A stretch of 64,000 nt of DNA from M3007 sp046160625 (GTDB lineage: Bacteria > Bacteroidota > Bacteroidia > Chitinophagales > Saprospiraceae). The notes below the pieces were generated by a model, which saw only the letters and a list, made by a program, of their open reading frames with translations, had not been told where the DNA came from and did no database searches. Positions 49,915 through 58,613 of this stretch are shown here, in pieces (within the stretch, counting starts at the first letter, position 1; every line of letters starts with the position of its first letter). Both the position numbers and the translations under genes were made by a program. The stretch lies in assembly GCA_046160625.1 (NCBI GenBank), contig JBJXGZ010000095.1, positions 40,039 to 104,038 on the forward strand. The letters are read 5' to 3'.

Positions 49915-52317
49915 TCAAAACTCCCAACTCGCTCCCAACACTGGCGTAATCCCAAACCAATACTTGTCGCCGCGTGGCGTGATGTAGCCGCCCTTGCCGT
50001 CGGGTATTAATTCGTCGGTATCGAGGTGCGTCGCGTTCAAGTCAAATTTGCGGAGGTTCTTCTGATTGTACAGGTTGATGACATGCACGAAGGCGGACAT
50101 CCTGCTTTTCCGCAATTGGAAATGGCGGTTCACCCGCAAGTCCACCCGATGGTAAACCGGGTACTCCACTCCATTGAACAACTCATGCACGGGGTAGAAA
50201 AGCAGGCGGCCATCGGGCATTGTTCTCGTGTTGTAATGATAGTTGGTGCGGTGCCATCCGGTGTACAACTGCCCGGAAAGGCTGAGGTGCCATTTCTTGC
50301 TGGGGCGGTAATTCACGTCGGCATACACGGTGTGCCGCTGGCCAGTGGTGCGGGGTACTTTGCCCGTGCGTGGCGTGAGCGCCCCGTCAAATTCGATGTT
50401 CCGCACATCGTCCTCGGCTTTGGCCAGCGCGTAACTGAACCACCAGGATACTTTTTTGCCCATGTCGTATTTCAAAAACAGTTCGATGCCGCGAGCCGTG
50501 GTGCTGTTGATGTTGAGTTTGATCACATCGTTTCTCGCCTCGGGGAACACTTCGAGCGGGTCGCGCAGGTTTTGGTAAATCGGGTTGATGCGCGGCATAT
50601 CCTTGTAGTAGCCTTCTATCCGCATACTAATCCCATTGCCAAAAAGATGCTCCAAACCTATTACATAATGCTTTGAGAGTTCAGCTTTGTTGAACGTGGA
50701 AGCATTGTGGTTCACGTCCAGGTTGTTGATGAACTGCGTTTGGTAATAATGCCCCCAAGCCGCCCGAAGGAAGGTTTTTTTGGAAAAAGCGTAGGCAAGG
50801 CTGACGCGCGGACTCCATAGTTTGTCATTGGTATGCGAGGCATAATCGTAACGCAGCCCCGTTTCCAGAAACAACGAACGAAGCAATTGAACCCGCCCTG
50901 ACAGATATATGCCCGCTTGATTGCTGCTGGGTTTGGCATTCACATCCACCACGATCAACGAATTTACCAGGCTGTCGTAGTTGTTGATGCGGATGTCTTT
51001 TAGCGAATAGAAATAATCATACTCGGCGTTCAAATGCCGCACCTCAAAGCCACCTTTCAAAATGAAACGGTTCGCGGCTTCCCAGTTCCAGTCCTGCTTC
51101 AGGCCAAAGAAATTGAAACTCCTCTTGTCAATGAGCCGAAAGGTGCCGACATCGCCATACTCATCTTTTTCGTAGGAACCGTAGCGGTCTTCGGCATTGA
51201 ACCCGCCAAACAGCAGCGTCCGGGAATACAATTTGGGCGTGTACGCCGATTGCAAGGTCAACCAGCTGTATGTGTTGGCGTACCGAATGTCGCTGCTATC
51301 GTAGTTAATCAGATTTGGTGATGTATAAATATCGCTGCGTCGGGTTTTGTCGTCGGCACGAAGGGTATGAAAAGACAAAGTATGTTTGTCGTTCAGGATG
51401 TACGATAGTTTCAGCATCCCATCAGCGTAGTAGGGAATGCTTTCGCCGGAGTGAAAGGCTTTCATGATAAAATCCAACATTCCGCGCCGGGCAGAAAACA
51501 GGTACGATCCCTTGTTTTTGGCAAACTTCCCATCGGTGTAAAACCGGGCGTTCATCATGCTCAACCCGATGGAGGTATGCCGTTTGTTGTCCGTGATTTG
51601 TTTGGTTTTCATATTGAACACCCCGCTTTGTCGGTTGCCGTATTCGGCAGAAAAACCGCCCGTCATCAACTCAATCCCCTGCACCGTTTCGATGTCCACG
51701 ATGCTGAACAGCCCACCGCTGATATCGCGTTGGTGGAAGGGGTCGTAGAGTTCCATGCCATCGAGAGTCATCAACACCTCGTCGGATTCTCCGCCCCGGA
51801 TGGTGAATTTCGAAGAAAAATCGGTGGAAGAAATGCCCGGAAGACGCGCCACCGCTCGGGTAATGTCTTCGCCCCAGGACATATTTTTGATGTCCTCACC
51901 AGAAAGGGTCAGCCGCGACGGGCTTGGACTTCCCAGAATCGAAAAACTGCCCGGCGAAACCGTCATTTCTTTCAAGGAGATTCCGCCTTCCGCCATCTCA
52001 ATTTTACCGATATCCAAAACTTGGTTGGCTTCCACCCGCAGGCTATCTTTTTGTGTTTGGGCATACCCCAGATAGGAAAACACCAGCTTGTAATTATCTG
52101 CCGACAGGTTGGAAAGCATAAAAACGCCGCGCTTGTCTGTGGTCGCGCCTATATTTTTTTCTTTGATAGCGACCGTTACGAACGACAAGGGTTCCTGTGT
52201 TTTGCTATCCACCACCATGCCTTTTATAGTGGCGGTAGCGGTCTGGGCCGCTGCAATTTGGCTCAAAAAAAGAGAGCACAGAAAGAATGCGTTGTTTGAT
52301 TTTATCTTCGCTTGCAT
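49915..52317 (-). CDS. TonB-dependent outer membrane receptor
   Basis: 800 residues. Signal peptide (MQAKIKSNNAFFLCSLFLSQ then IAAAQ), carboxypeptidase-like domain (TIKGMVVDSKTQEPLSFVTV, GATTDKRGVFMLSNLSADNY, about 27-110), plug domain (GEDITRAVARLPGISSTDFS with FTIRGGESDEVLMTLDGMEL), then a barrel ending KYWFGITPVLGASWEF. The barrel contains DDKTRRSDIYTSPNLINYDS-like loops. The substrate is unknown. It is oriented with the following receptor/DUF4249 operon but lacks the shared promoter motif, so regulation may differ. Confidence 0.93.
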   Translation of the reverse strand: MQAKIKSNNAFFLCSLFLSQIAAAQTATATIKGMVVDSKTQEPLSFVTVAIKEKNIGATTDKRGVFMLSNLSADNYKLVFSYLGYAQTQKDSLRVEANQVLDIGKIEMAEGGISLKEMTVSPGSFSILGSPSPSRLTLSGEDIKNMSWGEDITRAVARLPGISSTDFSSKFTIRGGESDEVLMTLDGMELYDPFHQRDISGGLFSIVDIETVQGIELMTGGFSAEYGNRQSGVFNMKTKQITDNKRHTSIGLSMMNARFYTDGKFAKNKGSYLFSARRGMLDFIMKAFHSGESIPYYADGMLKLSYILNDKHTLSFHTLRADDKTRRSDIYTSPNLINYDSSDIRYANTYSWLTLQSAYTPKLYSRTLLFGGFNAEDRYGSYEKDEYGDVGTFRLIDKRSFNFFGLKQDWNWEAANRFILKGGFEVRHLNAEYDYFYSLKDIRINNYDSLVNSLIVVDVNAKPSSNQAGIYLSGRVQLLRSLFLETGLRYDYASHTNDKLWSPRVSLAYAFSKKTFLRAAWGHYYQTQFINNLDVNHNASTFNKAELSKHYVIGLEHLFGNGISMRIEGYYKDMPRINPIYQNLRDPLEVFPEARNDVIKLNINSTTARGIELFLKYDMGKKVSWWFSYALAKAEDDVRNIEFDGALTPRTGKVPRTTGQRHTVYADVNYRPSKKWHLSLSGQLYTGWHRTNYHYNTRTMPDGRLLFYPVHELFNGVEYPVYHRVDLRVNRHFQLRKSRMSAFVHVINLYNQKNLRKFDLNATHLDTDELIPDGKGGYITPRGDKYWFGITPVLGASWEF

Positions 52318-52418
52318 GATTGAGCGATTGTTTAAGGTGAGAAACTGATTCGACTTGTGTACATACCCATAGGAACTGCTGGGTTTTGAGGTGACACCTC
52401 AAAACCCATACAAAAAAC

Positions 52419-53762
52419 CTACTGAATATCAATCAACAACAATTCCTCCCCATCCTCCACGTCCACGATTTTGACGTAGCCCACGCCGGGCGCATAGTAT
52501 TTGTACTCGTCGGCATCGCGGTCGAGGCGCGTGAAATTATAGGTCTTGATGCAGTTAGTGAACGTGCCGTAGGGAACGGTTACGGTTAGTCCGACTTCTT
52601 CTACTTCGGCCTCGTCTTCGGCTTCCCCCCAGAGGTACTCTTCTTGGAAATGGTCTCCCACCTGTGGGTTTGCGCCCATGATAATACCGGGCAGTGCGCC
52701 ATTTACACCAGCCTCCCAAGCCCCGTGGTGGTCTTTGAAAGTGCCGTCGGGATTGTAGTTGTCCACATCTTCGCCCATGTACCAAAGGTTGCCGGCATTG
52801 TCCTGTGCAAACCAGTCGTAGGTTTCTTCGATGCGGAGGTTGTTGAGAAAAACAATGTCGTGTACTACTACACAATTAATGCCCATGATGACGCGGTTGG
52901 AGGGCAGCCGGTTGACTTCGACACGCTGTAACCCATCGGCAGTCTGTGCTTCGTAGATGTAGGTTTTACCCGGCTCGAACAAACGGTATTGATTGGTGAT
53001 GCTGGTCGGGTTGGAGAAATTAGCCAGGCTGATGTCAGGGTCGTAGCCGCCCTCGGTGCGCACCAATTCCTCCGTCTGGTTGTCGCTCACTTTCACGACT
53101 TTCACCACACCGACTTTGGGGGCGTACCATTTGAATTCCTCCGCGCCAGGGTCGAGTTCGGTCCAGTTGCGGGTTTTCACGCAGTTGGTGAACGAGCCGA
53201 AAGCCACGCTCACGGCATCGTTCGTAGCCACCACTTCTGCCTGGTCTTCGGCTTCATTGAAGTAATATTCCTCGCGGTACTTCATGCCCACTTGAGGGTC
53301 GGCAAGCATGACGATCCCAGGTTTTGCACCGTCTACGCCCGCTTCCCATGAGCCTGCATTGTCTTTGAAAGAGCCGTCGGGGTTGAAGTTCACCACCTTT
53401 TCGCCAAAATACCACACGTTGCCAGCGTTGTCCTGCGCGTGCCAGTCGTAGGTTTCTTCGATGAGGGTGCCCCCAAGCCACACGCGGTCATGGATGACAG
53501 CGCAGGTGATGCCGAGTATAACTTTGGTTTCCTCAATGCGCACTTTCTCGATTTTCTCCAAGCCTTCGGCGGTCTGGCTTTCGAGGATGTAGGATTTCTC
53601 GAATTCATGCGGCCAATAGGGGTTGGTAAAATTGGTGGGGTCGGAGAAATTCGACAGGCTGACATTTGGGTTGTACGTGCCGTCAATGACCCGCACGGGG
53701 TCTTTTTTGCAAGCTGCGAAAAGGCAAAGCGATGCCACGAGCAGTATGAGTGCATTATTCAT
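52419..53762 (-). CDS. Lipoprotein made of two tandem copies of one domain
   Basis: 447 residues: lipoprotein signal (MNNALILLVASLCLFAAC, Cys 18), then two copies of an about 210-residue domain (about 28-235 and 240-447). Each copy has V/ISL.NFS.PT..TN..., L.IEETYDW.AQDNAGN.WY, FNPDGSFKD or YNPDGTFKD followed by G.WEAGV.GA.PGI, then FTNC.KT...T.LD. The IEETYDWxAQDNAGNxWYxGE block is the best conserved and suggests a ligand site. The domain is known to me only as an uncharacterised family. The C-terminal copy is more acidic. Confidence 0.82.
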   Translation of the reverse strand: MNNALILLVASLCLFAACKKDPVRVIDGTYNPNVSLSNFSDPTNFTNPYWPHEFEKSYILESQTAEGLEKIEKVRIEETKVILGITCAVIHDRVWLGGTLIEETYDWHAQDNAGNVWYFGEKVVNFNPDGSFKDNAGSWEAGVDGAKPGIVMLADPQVGMKYREEYYFNEAEDQAEVVATNDAVSVAFGSFTNCVKTRNWTELDPGAEEFKWYAPKVGVVKVVKVSDNQTEELVRTEGGYDPDISLANFSNPTSITNQYRLFEPGKTYIYEAQTADGLQRVEVNRLPSNRVIMGINCVVVHDIVFLNNLRIEETYDWFAQDNAGNLWYMGEDVDNYNPDGTFKDHHGAWEAGVNGALPGIIMGANPQVGDHFQEEYLWGEAEDEAEVEEVGLTVTVPYGTFTNCIKTYNFTRLDRDADEYKYYAPGVGYVKIVDVEDGEELLLIDIQ

Positions 53763-53799
53763 GGTGGAAAAAAATTGAATTTTTGAAAGTGTGTGATAA

Positions 53800-53832
53800 A
53801 TCCGTCTGACGACTCAAAGTCGTCTGACGGAT
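53800..53832. repeat. Hairpin with 15-bp perfect arms
   Basis: ATCCGTCTGACGACT (53800-53814), loop CAA, and its exact complement (53818-53832). It is followed by further CAGACG/CGTCAGA phrases to about 53910. It lies between two minus-strand genes and probably ends the transcript of the upstream propeller-like gene. Confidence 0.8.
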
Positions 53833-53916
53833 AGACACGGGTGAATTGATGCGCTTCCTCGTTTATTCATCAGACCGTTTATTCGTCAGATGACCTTGAG
53901 CCCTCAGACGAAATGC

Positions 53917-54795
53917 TCAGTTGCAAATCTTGACCTCGTACAGCTTTCCCGGCTCGCCAGGTTTTGCCTCGTTGGTCAAAAAAACTGTGCAATTATCCTG
54001 AAAAACAAGCCCTTCCATCTGGCGGCTAAGCGGCAAATCGCTTTTTTCCAGCGTCCCGGAAAAGTAGTCGTTTCCAAAAAAGTCTTTGAAGAGGTACAAT
54101 CTTCTGTTCGAGAGCACCGCCAGCACGGAGCCATCCGGGCTAAGGTCTGCTGCTGTGATTTGCCCTTTTGCCTTGTCCTTGTCGGTAAAAAACTCAGCCA
54201 GAAATTCTGCTTGATAATTGCCCGATGCATCTGGCAAGCGGTACAATCTAGTCTTTCCTGCGAAAGGTTTTGAGCGGTCTTTGGTTAGGAGGTAAAGCCA
54301 GCCACCGAAGGCAAACATAGCCTCGGTATCGAAATGCCAATTTTTTTCAGGCGGCGGGAACTCGGTTTGTTCAGGGTAATTGAATTCGATTTTTTCCGCC
54401 GGTACCACCACTGTCGTCTGCCCGTTTAGCGGTGTCGCGATTTTGTAGATCACCAGGTCGCGGCGGTCGTTGTCGTTGTTCCCAAAATCTCCGATATAGA
54501 TATTCCCAACGCTGTCGGTTGCGATATCTTCCCAATCGTTGTTCGAGGCGTTTGTGATTTTCAACGTAGTTTTCAATAATCCAAAAGCATCGAACCCGTA
54601 CAATTCTGCTTTCCCGTTTCGGTCGTTGTGCGACCAATAAATATCACCAGGCGTCATCTCCAAACCCGAGCTTTCGGTCAGCATCACTGGCAAAGCAGCC
54701 ACTTCGCGTTGTTCCACCGGGTTGAGGAGCGGCCCGGTTTTGGAACACCCAATTAGCCAAACCAAGAGACAGAACATTGGGAGGATATTTTTCAT
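53917..54795 (-). CDS. Propeller-like lipoprotein
   Basis: 292 residues with lipoprotein signal (MKNILPMFCLLVWLIGC, Cys 17). The rest reads like a beta-propeller: LTESSGLEMTPGDIYWSHND, ASNNDWEDIATDSVGNIYIG then DFGNNDNDRRD, WHFDTEAMFAFGGWLYLLTK, ITAADLSPDGSVLAVLSNRR, and MEGLVFQDNCTVFLTNE. The SSGLE...W.HND opening and NDWED motif are seen in secreted Bacteroidota propellers related to SdiA-regulated/PQQ-like folds. The function is unknown. An ECF-type promoter motif lies 118 bases upstream, with two hairpins in the intervening leader. Confidence 0.8.
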   Translation of the reverse strand: MKNILPMFCLLVWLIGCSKTGPLLNPVEQREVAALPVMLTESSGLEMTPGDIYWSHNDRNGKAELYGFDAFGLLKTTLKITNASNNDWEDIATDSVGNIYIGDFGNNDNDRRDLVIYKIATPLNGQTTVVVPAEKIEFNYPEQTEFPPPEKNWHFDTEAMFAFGGWLYLLTKDRSKPFAGKTRLYRLPDASGNYQAEFLAEFFTDKDKAKGQITAADLSPDGSVLAVLSNRRLYLFKDFFGNDYFSGTLEKSDLPLSRQMEGLVFQDNCTVFLTNEAKPGEPGKLYEVKICN

Positions 54796-54863
54796 AGTGT
54801 TTGTTTTTTGAAAAGAGGGCGCGAAAAGCCTTATTTCTCGCGACCCTCCGCTTCCTACCAGAT

Positions 54864-54882
54864 CGGCTTGAACGTCAAGCCG
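54864..54882 (+). other. Hairpin with T-run in the leader of the propeller-like lipoprotein gene
   Basis: CGGCTTGA, ACG, TCAAGCCG followed on the plus strand by TTTTTTCTTTT: an intrinsic-terminator shape facing the plus strand, where no gene precedes it. On the minus strand it is in the 5' leader of the gene at 53917-54795, preceded by an A-run. A second imperfect hairpin (GAGGGCGCGA / TCGCGACCCTC) follows at about 54815-54848. Confidence 0.55.
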
Positions 54883-54912
54883 TTTTTTCTTTTGTATGTG
54901 TTTGATAGCCTA

Positions 54913-54939
54913 TACGAGTGCGTGGGTTTCGAAAGCTGC
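54913..54939 (-). promoter_or_regulatory. ECF-type promoter motif (GCAGCTT ... CGTA)
   Basis: Minus strand: GGCGCAGCTTTCG, with CGTA (complement of 54913-54916) starting 23 bases after the G of GCAGC. Spacing is identical to the sites at 49879, 56659 and 58614. Confidence 0.55.
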
Positions 54940-54966
54940 GCCGACATGATTTTTTAACAGACTTTT

Positions 54967-55998
54967 CTATCGGTGTTCCAGCACAAACTGCACGAAAGCA
55001 AGATAGTAGGCATTCTGCTCCTCCAAGTTGTGCGCGCTCTTTTCAAAAAGCAATTGCTTCTTGGAGATTGAGCTTATGTTCGCCATAAAATCGTCGGCCA
55101 AACCTGTAGGGCACACAAAATCGAGTTTGCCGGAACAGACCAGCACAGGGGTAGTCACTTTGCTGAGTTTAGAAGTAAACTCAATGTCCAATAAACTTTC
55201 GTTGAATTCTCGGCCAAGCGAGTTTGTTTTTCCGAGGTAGTAATTGGTGAGCGGGATGTGTTCCGAAATTTTGTAATCCCACACGGGTTTTTCGGTGTAC
55301 GGCTCCAGCCCTTCTATGATCTTTTGCGCTTGGGTACCAAGTTGGTTCAATTGAAGCGATTGCTGAAAACTGAAGGGCACATGCACATCCTCGCAGTAAT
55401 CCACTATGCCTTCCCAAGCTTCTGCATTCAGCCCCGATGCGATGTGCTCTCTGCCGATGCGAAGCAACATTTCATGCGTGAGGCTGTCGTTGAGCCTGTA
55501 ATTGTGGGTGGCGTTTACGAATAGCCAACCCCTTGTTAAATCCTGGTTGTTCCCCTCCGTCATGAATGCGGAGGCCACCATGCCGCCGGCACTTTTGGAC
55601 ATAAGAAAAAGGCTTATTTCCTGTCCGTACCTGGCTTTCAAAAGCAAAATCAGCTCTCGGAGGTCGTCGGCGTATTGGTTCAAGTCGTAGTTGTCCGCGT
55701 TTATGTTCCCTTGCGATGCCCCTGCGTTTCGTTGGTCATAATAAACTACTGCGCACACTGGCTGTACGATTTCGGCTATCTTTTTCGTAAGGTAGATATA
55801 GCTGCTCCCCCCCGGCCCACCGTGTACCATGATTAAAAAAGTTTTACTTGCCGTGTTTCCCCGCACCAATACGCGCATGGAAGCTCCGTCGTGTTCTATG
55901 TAAAACGTGTCGTCGGCTTGAAGCCCGATCGTGATGTTTTCTTTCTGGCAAGCCGAAAAAAACAGGATTGCGAAGAGGATTTGAAATGCTTTTTTCAA
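54967..55998 (-). CDS. Alpha/beta hydrolase lipoprotein (prolyl-iminopeptidase-like)
   Basis: 343 residues from the TTG at 55998, which overlaps the upstream stop as TTGA and opens a lipoprotein signal (KKAFQILFAILFFSAC, Cys 17). The longer open frame runs back inside the upstream gene. Oxyanion motif MVHGGPGGSS (about 57-66), then YYDQRNAGAS as in prolyl iminopeptidases. The nucleophile elbow reads LFLMSKSAGGMV (Ser about 136), with Ser in place of the first Gly of GxSxG. Acid and His are in CSGKLDFVCP and FEKSAHNLEE. It should cleave small peptides or esters outside the cytoplasm. Translationally coupled to the barrel gene. Confidence 0.88.
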   Translation of the reverse strand: MKKAFQILFAILFFSACQKENITIGLQADDTFYIEHDGASMRVLVRGNTASKTFLIMVHGGPGGSSYIYLTKKIAEIVQPVCAVVYYDQRNAGASQGNINADNYDLNQYADDLRELILLLKARYGQEISLFLMSKSAGGMVASAFMTEGNNQDLTRGWLFVNATHNYRLNDSLTHEMLLRIGREHIASGLNAEAWEGIVDYCEDVHVPFSFQQSLQLNQLGTQAQKIIEGLEPYTEKPVWDYKISEHIPLTNYYLGKTNSLGREFNESLLDIEFTSKLSKVTTPVLVCSGKLDFVCPTGLADDFMANISSISKKQLLFEKSAHNLEEQNAYYLAFVQFVLEHR

Positions 55999-56651
55999 TG
56001 TTTTTTCCCTTTTGACTTTGAAACGATTTTTGGGCTGGCCATCAAAAAATGCTTTGGTTTTAAGATGATCCCCAACTCGATTGTCGGGCGCAGGTAGACA
56101 TAGTTGTTGCTCGGAAACATGGTCAATAAACAGGTCCGCAAGAATGCGGAAGTTCTGGGCCGGAATTTGTAGCCTATTCCCCCTCCCAGCGAGAGCATTG
56201 CATAATTGTACCCGGCCCATTTAATGAGCGTGACTTTCCCTGTCAGGTCATCCACGCTGTAAGTTTCTCCGCCCAAAAAAGTGCGGCTATAGCCTAAGGC
56301 TGGCGAAAATTCAGTAAAAAAGCCCCGTCTTCCTGTTCTGCGCATTTGCCAGCCGACCAACAGGTAAATGTTGTCGTGAAACGTTGGGTGGTGATAAAAA
56401 CCGATTTCGCCCGATAGAAACCGCTCTTTTACGATGGGGCGTGGCAATTTTTTTCTCCAACACTTTACAAGATCAATTCGCTTGATTGGGTACTCAATTC
56501 CTCCCCGCACACCAGGATAAACCAAAGTAGCGTTGTAAGCGATTTTTATATTCGAAGCGACAGAACGCTCTGTTCCAGAAACACTTTGCGCCAGGGGAAC
56601 CGTGGCATAGAAGCAAAAAAGTGAAATGAGCGCAAGATTTTTCATACTCAT
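55995..56651 (-). CDS. Outer membrane beta-barrel protein
   Basis: 218 residues. A signal peptide begins MSMKNLALISLFCFYATVPL then AQ; the second ATG (56645) is also possible. The mature part has barrel-type strands: NIKIAYNATLVYPGVRGGIE, IYLLVGWQMRRTGRRGFFTE, YNYAMLSLGGGIGYKFRPR, and a basic C-terminal tail (KIVSKSKGKKH) that is unusual for a barrel end. The ECF-type motif ends eight bases before the first ATG, so the mRNA may be leaderless. The next gene, a hydrolase, overlaps its stop. Confidence 0.75.
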   Translation of the reverse strand: MSMKNLALISLFCFYATVPLAQSVSGTERSVASNIKIAYNATLVYPGVRGGIEYPIKRIDLVKCWRKKLPRPIVKERFLSGEIGFYHHPTFHDNIYLLVGWQMRRTGRRGFFTEFSPALGYSRTFLGGETYSVDDLTGKVTLIKWAGYNYAMLSLGGGIGYKFRPRTSAFLRTCLLTMFPSNNYVYLRPTIELGIILKPKHFLMASPKIVSKSKGKKH

Positions 56652-56658
56652 TTCTCGA

Positions 56659-56685
56659 TACGAAAGGCTGTATTGCAGAAGCTGC
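56659..56685 (-). promoter_or_regulatory. ECF-type promoter motif (GCAGCTT ... CGTA)
   Basis: Minus strand: GCACGCAGCTTCTG, with CGTA (complement of 56659-56662) starting 23 bases after the G of GCAGC. The A of CGTA is eight bases from the barrel gene ATG. Confidence 0.6.
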
Positions 56686-56748
56686 GTGCGGGGATTTTTT
56701 TTGCCGCTCGTTTAATAAATCTTCCAGGTTTGGTAAACGCAATACCAC

Positions 56749-58026
56749 TCAAAACCGATAGTTCAACCCGCCCTGAATCCCCAGCATATCTGGCGATCGA
56801 ACACCACTCTCCTTCCAATTATAGCGGTAAGTGGCTTGAATTTGTGCGTTCCATTGCGTGGAAAACCTATATTCCAAGCCTGCTGGCAGCACCAAGAAAT
56901 TAGAAATTAAGCCCTTTTGATGGATCGGCACATCAAGATTCCACTCTACCCCCAAAGTTGAATTCTTAAATTCATAGATGACATCATATGTCAACAGAGA
57001 TATTGCTCCCATGCCTAGTCCGACATAAGGCTTCAACCTGTGTTTTGAACGGAACAGATATTGCATCCCAGCGGAGTACTGGACAAATGGCTGCGGCACC
57101 TCAGCTTGTAAAAAAACATAGTCGCTGGATGGCGGGGCTTCCGGAGGCACGCCAATATCATCCCCCATTCGATCCGTCAGGAATAAGGTCTTGAAATACG
57201 CCACATTTGCCCACAAACGCAGGTTTGGCGAAAATTCAAGGGCTCCATGTCCGCCAATAAAATACCCTGATTTGAAATCCACGCCACGCCCAAACGGATA
57301 AGCTAAGCCGCTTGAAACGCCCAGATGATATTCTTTTGGCAGGGCGGCATACAGGTGGTCGGAGAAACTTCGCTTGTGTTTTTTATCTGGCGTGAACACT
57401 TCACAATAGGGTAATTTGACGGGTCGGCGAGGGGATCTGAGGGGTTGTATTTCGCCAAGCGGTAGGGTAGCAATGTTTTGTGTACGTTGTTCGGTTTCCG
57501 TTTTTAGTTCCGATATTTCCGAAAGCCTGTCCTCGAACAAACTTCCCGAAGGTTTATTCCCCAAGGAATCAGGATCGGTAAGTTGAAGATTTTCAGGAAC
57601 TTGCAAATAACCTGTCAGTTTTGAAGGGGTTACAGCCAAATCTTTTAAATCACTTTTTCTGCCAATCATATCGGCCTGAATACCTGCGAATGAAGTTTGA
57701 TATTCCACCATCCTTTCTCTCACCACCCGAGTGCGGTAAATCGTATCCGTCGTATAAACCACCCGGGTTTGAAAAACTGTATCATGCCTGATTTCCATTG
57801 TCAAAACTTGCTGTTTCGCTTTTTGCCACTGCCAAAAAAAGAAAGTGTTGGAGCCCAATAAAAGCAAGAGAAAAGGCAGTGCTAACCACCAGAATGGAAA
57901 AATTGGGGCACCTTTGAGCCCTGCCCGTTCGAGTCGGGCCTGCATATCTTGCCAGTCGCGCTCCTCAAAGTTTGGCTCAGGGCGATTTTCCAGATTCTCG
58001 CGGAATTGTTTCAAAAAATCTTCCAT
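56749..58026 (-). CDS. Hybrid anti-sigma-like protein with C-terminal barrel-like domain
   Basis: 425 residues from the ATG at 58026, two bases after the sigma factor stop; a TTG at 58032 overlapping that stop as TTGA is an alternative. Residues 1-45 are a charged cytoplasmic segment (MEDFLKQFRENLENRPEPNF) like the N-terminus of anti-sigma factors, then one membrane helix (FPFWWLALPFLLLLLGSNTF). A periplasmic linker (about 70-200) follows, and a strand-rich domain (GVSSGLAYPFGRGVDFKSGY, LRLWANVAYFKTLF) ending LGIQGGLNYRF, like an outer membrane barrel. The neighbour makes it the probable regulator of the ECF factor. How the barrel part inserts is unclear. Confidence 0.8.
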   Translation of the reverse strand: MEDFLKQFRENLENRPEPNFEERDWQDMQARLERAGLKGAPIFPFWWLALPFLLLLLGSNTFFFWQWQKAKQQVLTMEIRHDTVFQTRVVYTTDTIYRTRVVRERMVEYQTSFAGIQADMIGRKSDLKDLAVTPSKLTGYLQVPENLQLTDPDSLGNKPSGSLFEDRLSEISELKTETEQRTQNIATLPLGEIQPLRSPRRPVKLPYCEVFTPDKKHKRSFSDHLYAALPKEYHLGVSSGLAYPFGRGVDFKSGYFIGGHGALEFSPNLRLWANVAYFKTLFLTDRMGDDIGVPPEAPPSSDYVFLQAEVPQPFVQYSAGMQYLFRSKHRLKPYVGLGMGAISLLTYDVIYEFKNSTLGVEWNLDVPIHQKGLISNFLVLPAGLEYRFSTQWNAQIQATYRYNWKESGVRSPDMLGIQGGLNYRF

Positions 58027-58028
58027 AT

Positions 58029-58592
58029 TCAATTCAATTTGGCAGCGTCAAATGTTTTTTTTCTGACCAAGGCTCGAAGGTTTTGTGTCGCTCGCATTAG
58101 GTTGGAGCGTGAAGTGCGCACGTCAATGCCCAGCAGATCAGCTATTTCTTGATGTGCATAGCCTTCCATCACGTATAAGTTGAAAACGACCCGGTAGGCA
58201 GGCGAGAGTTTTTGGAGGATGGGCAGTACATCTTCATCTTTCGAGAGTTTGGGCAAGGGCATTTCTTCGGCGGCCAATTCGGCGGCAGAGGCTAAATCCA
58301 GGGTCTGGATCAGGTTGCGGTTTTTGCGGTGGTAATCTATGGCCGTATTGATGAGGATACGCCGCAACCAAACCTTGAACGGGTAGGCAGGATCATACTT
58401 GTCAAGATGGTTGAAGACTTTGTGGAAAGCATCGTTCAGGATTTCCACGGCCTCGTCCCTGCCCTTGGAATAGCGCAAACAGATACTCATCGCATAGCCA
58501 TAAAAATGCTCGTACAACCTTCGCTGGCTGTTTCGGTTGCCTTTTTGGCATCCCTGCAAAACGGGCAATAGCTCGAAGTCTTTTTCGCGCAT
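58029..58592 (-). CDS. ECF-family RNA polymerase sigma factor
   Basis: 187 residues. Region 2: LYEHFYGYAMSICLRYSKGR, DEAVEILNDAFHKVFNHLDK and the -10-binding stretch PFKVWLRRILINTAIDYHRK. Region 4: LQKLSPAYRVVFNLYVMEGY with the HTH HQEIADLLGIDVRTSRSNLM. There is no region 1 or 3, as in ECF (sigma-70 group 4) factors. It heads a run with the anti-sigma/barrel hybrid. A GCAGCTT...CGTA motif 22-48 bases before its start recurs before three other envelope genes, suggesting autoregulation and a local regulon. Confidence 0.95.
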   Translation of the reverse strand: MREKDFELLPVLQGCQKGNRNSQRRLYEHFYGYAMSICLRYSKGRDEAVEILNDAFHKVFNHLDKYDPAYPFKVWLRRILINTAIDYHRKNRNLIQTLDLASAAELAAEEMPLPKLSKDEDVLPILQKLSPAYRVVFNLYVMEGYAHQEIADLLGIDVRTSRSNLMRATQNLRALVRKKTFDAAKLN

Positions 58593-58613
58593 GGTTCAGT
58601 GCTTCCTACTCAG

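Noticed and set aside
51451..52299. 282-codon open frame on the plus strand
   Set aside because: Antisense to the second TonB receptor gene, which is a certain gene.
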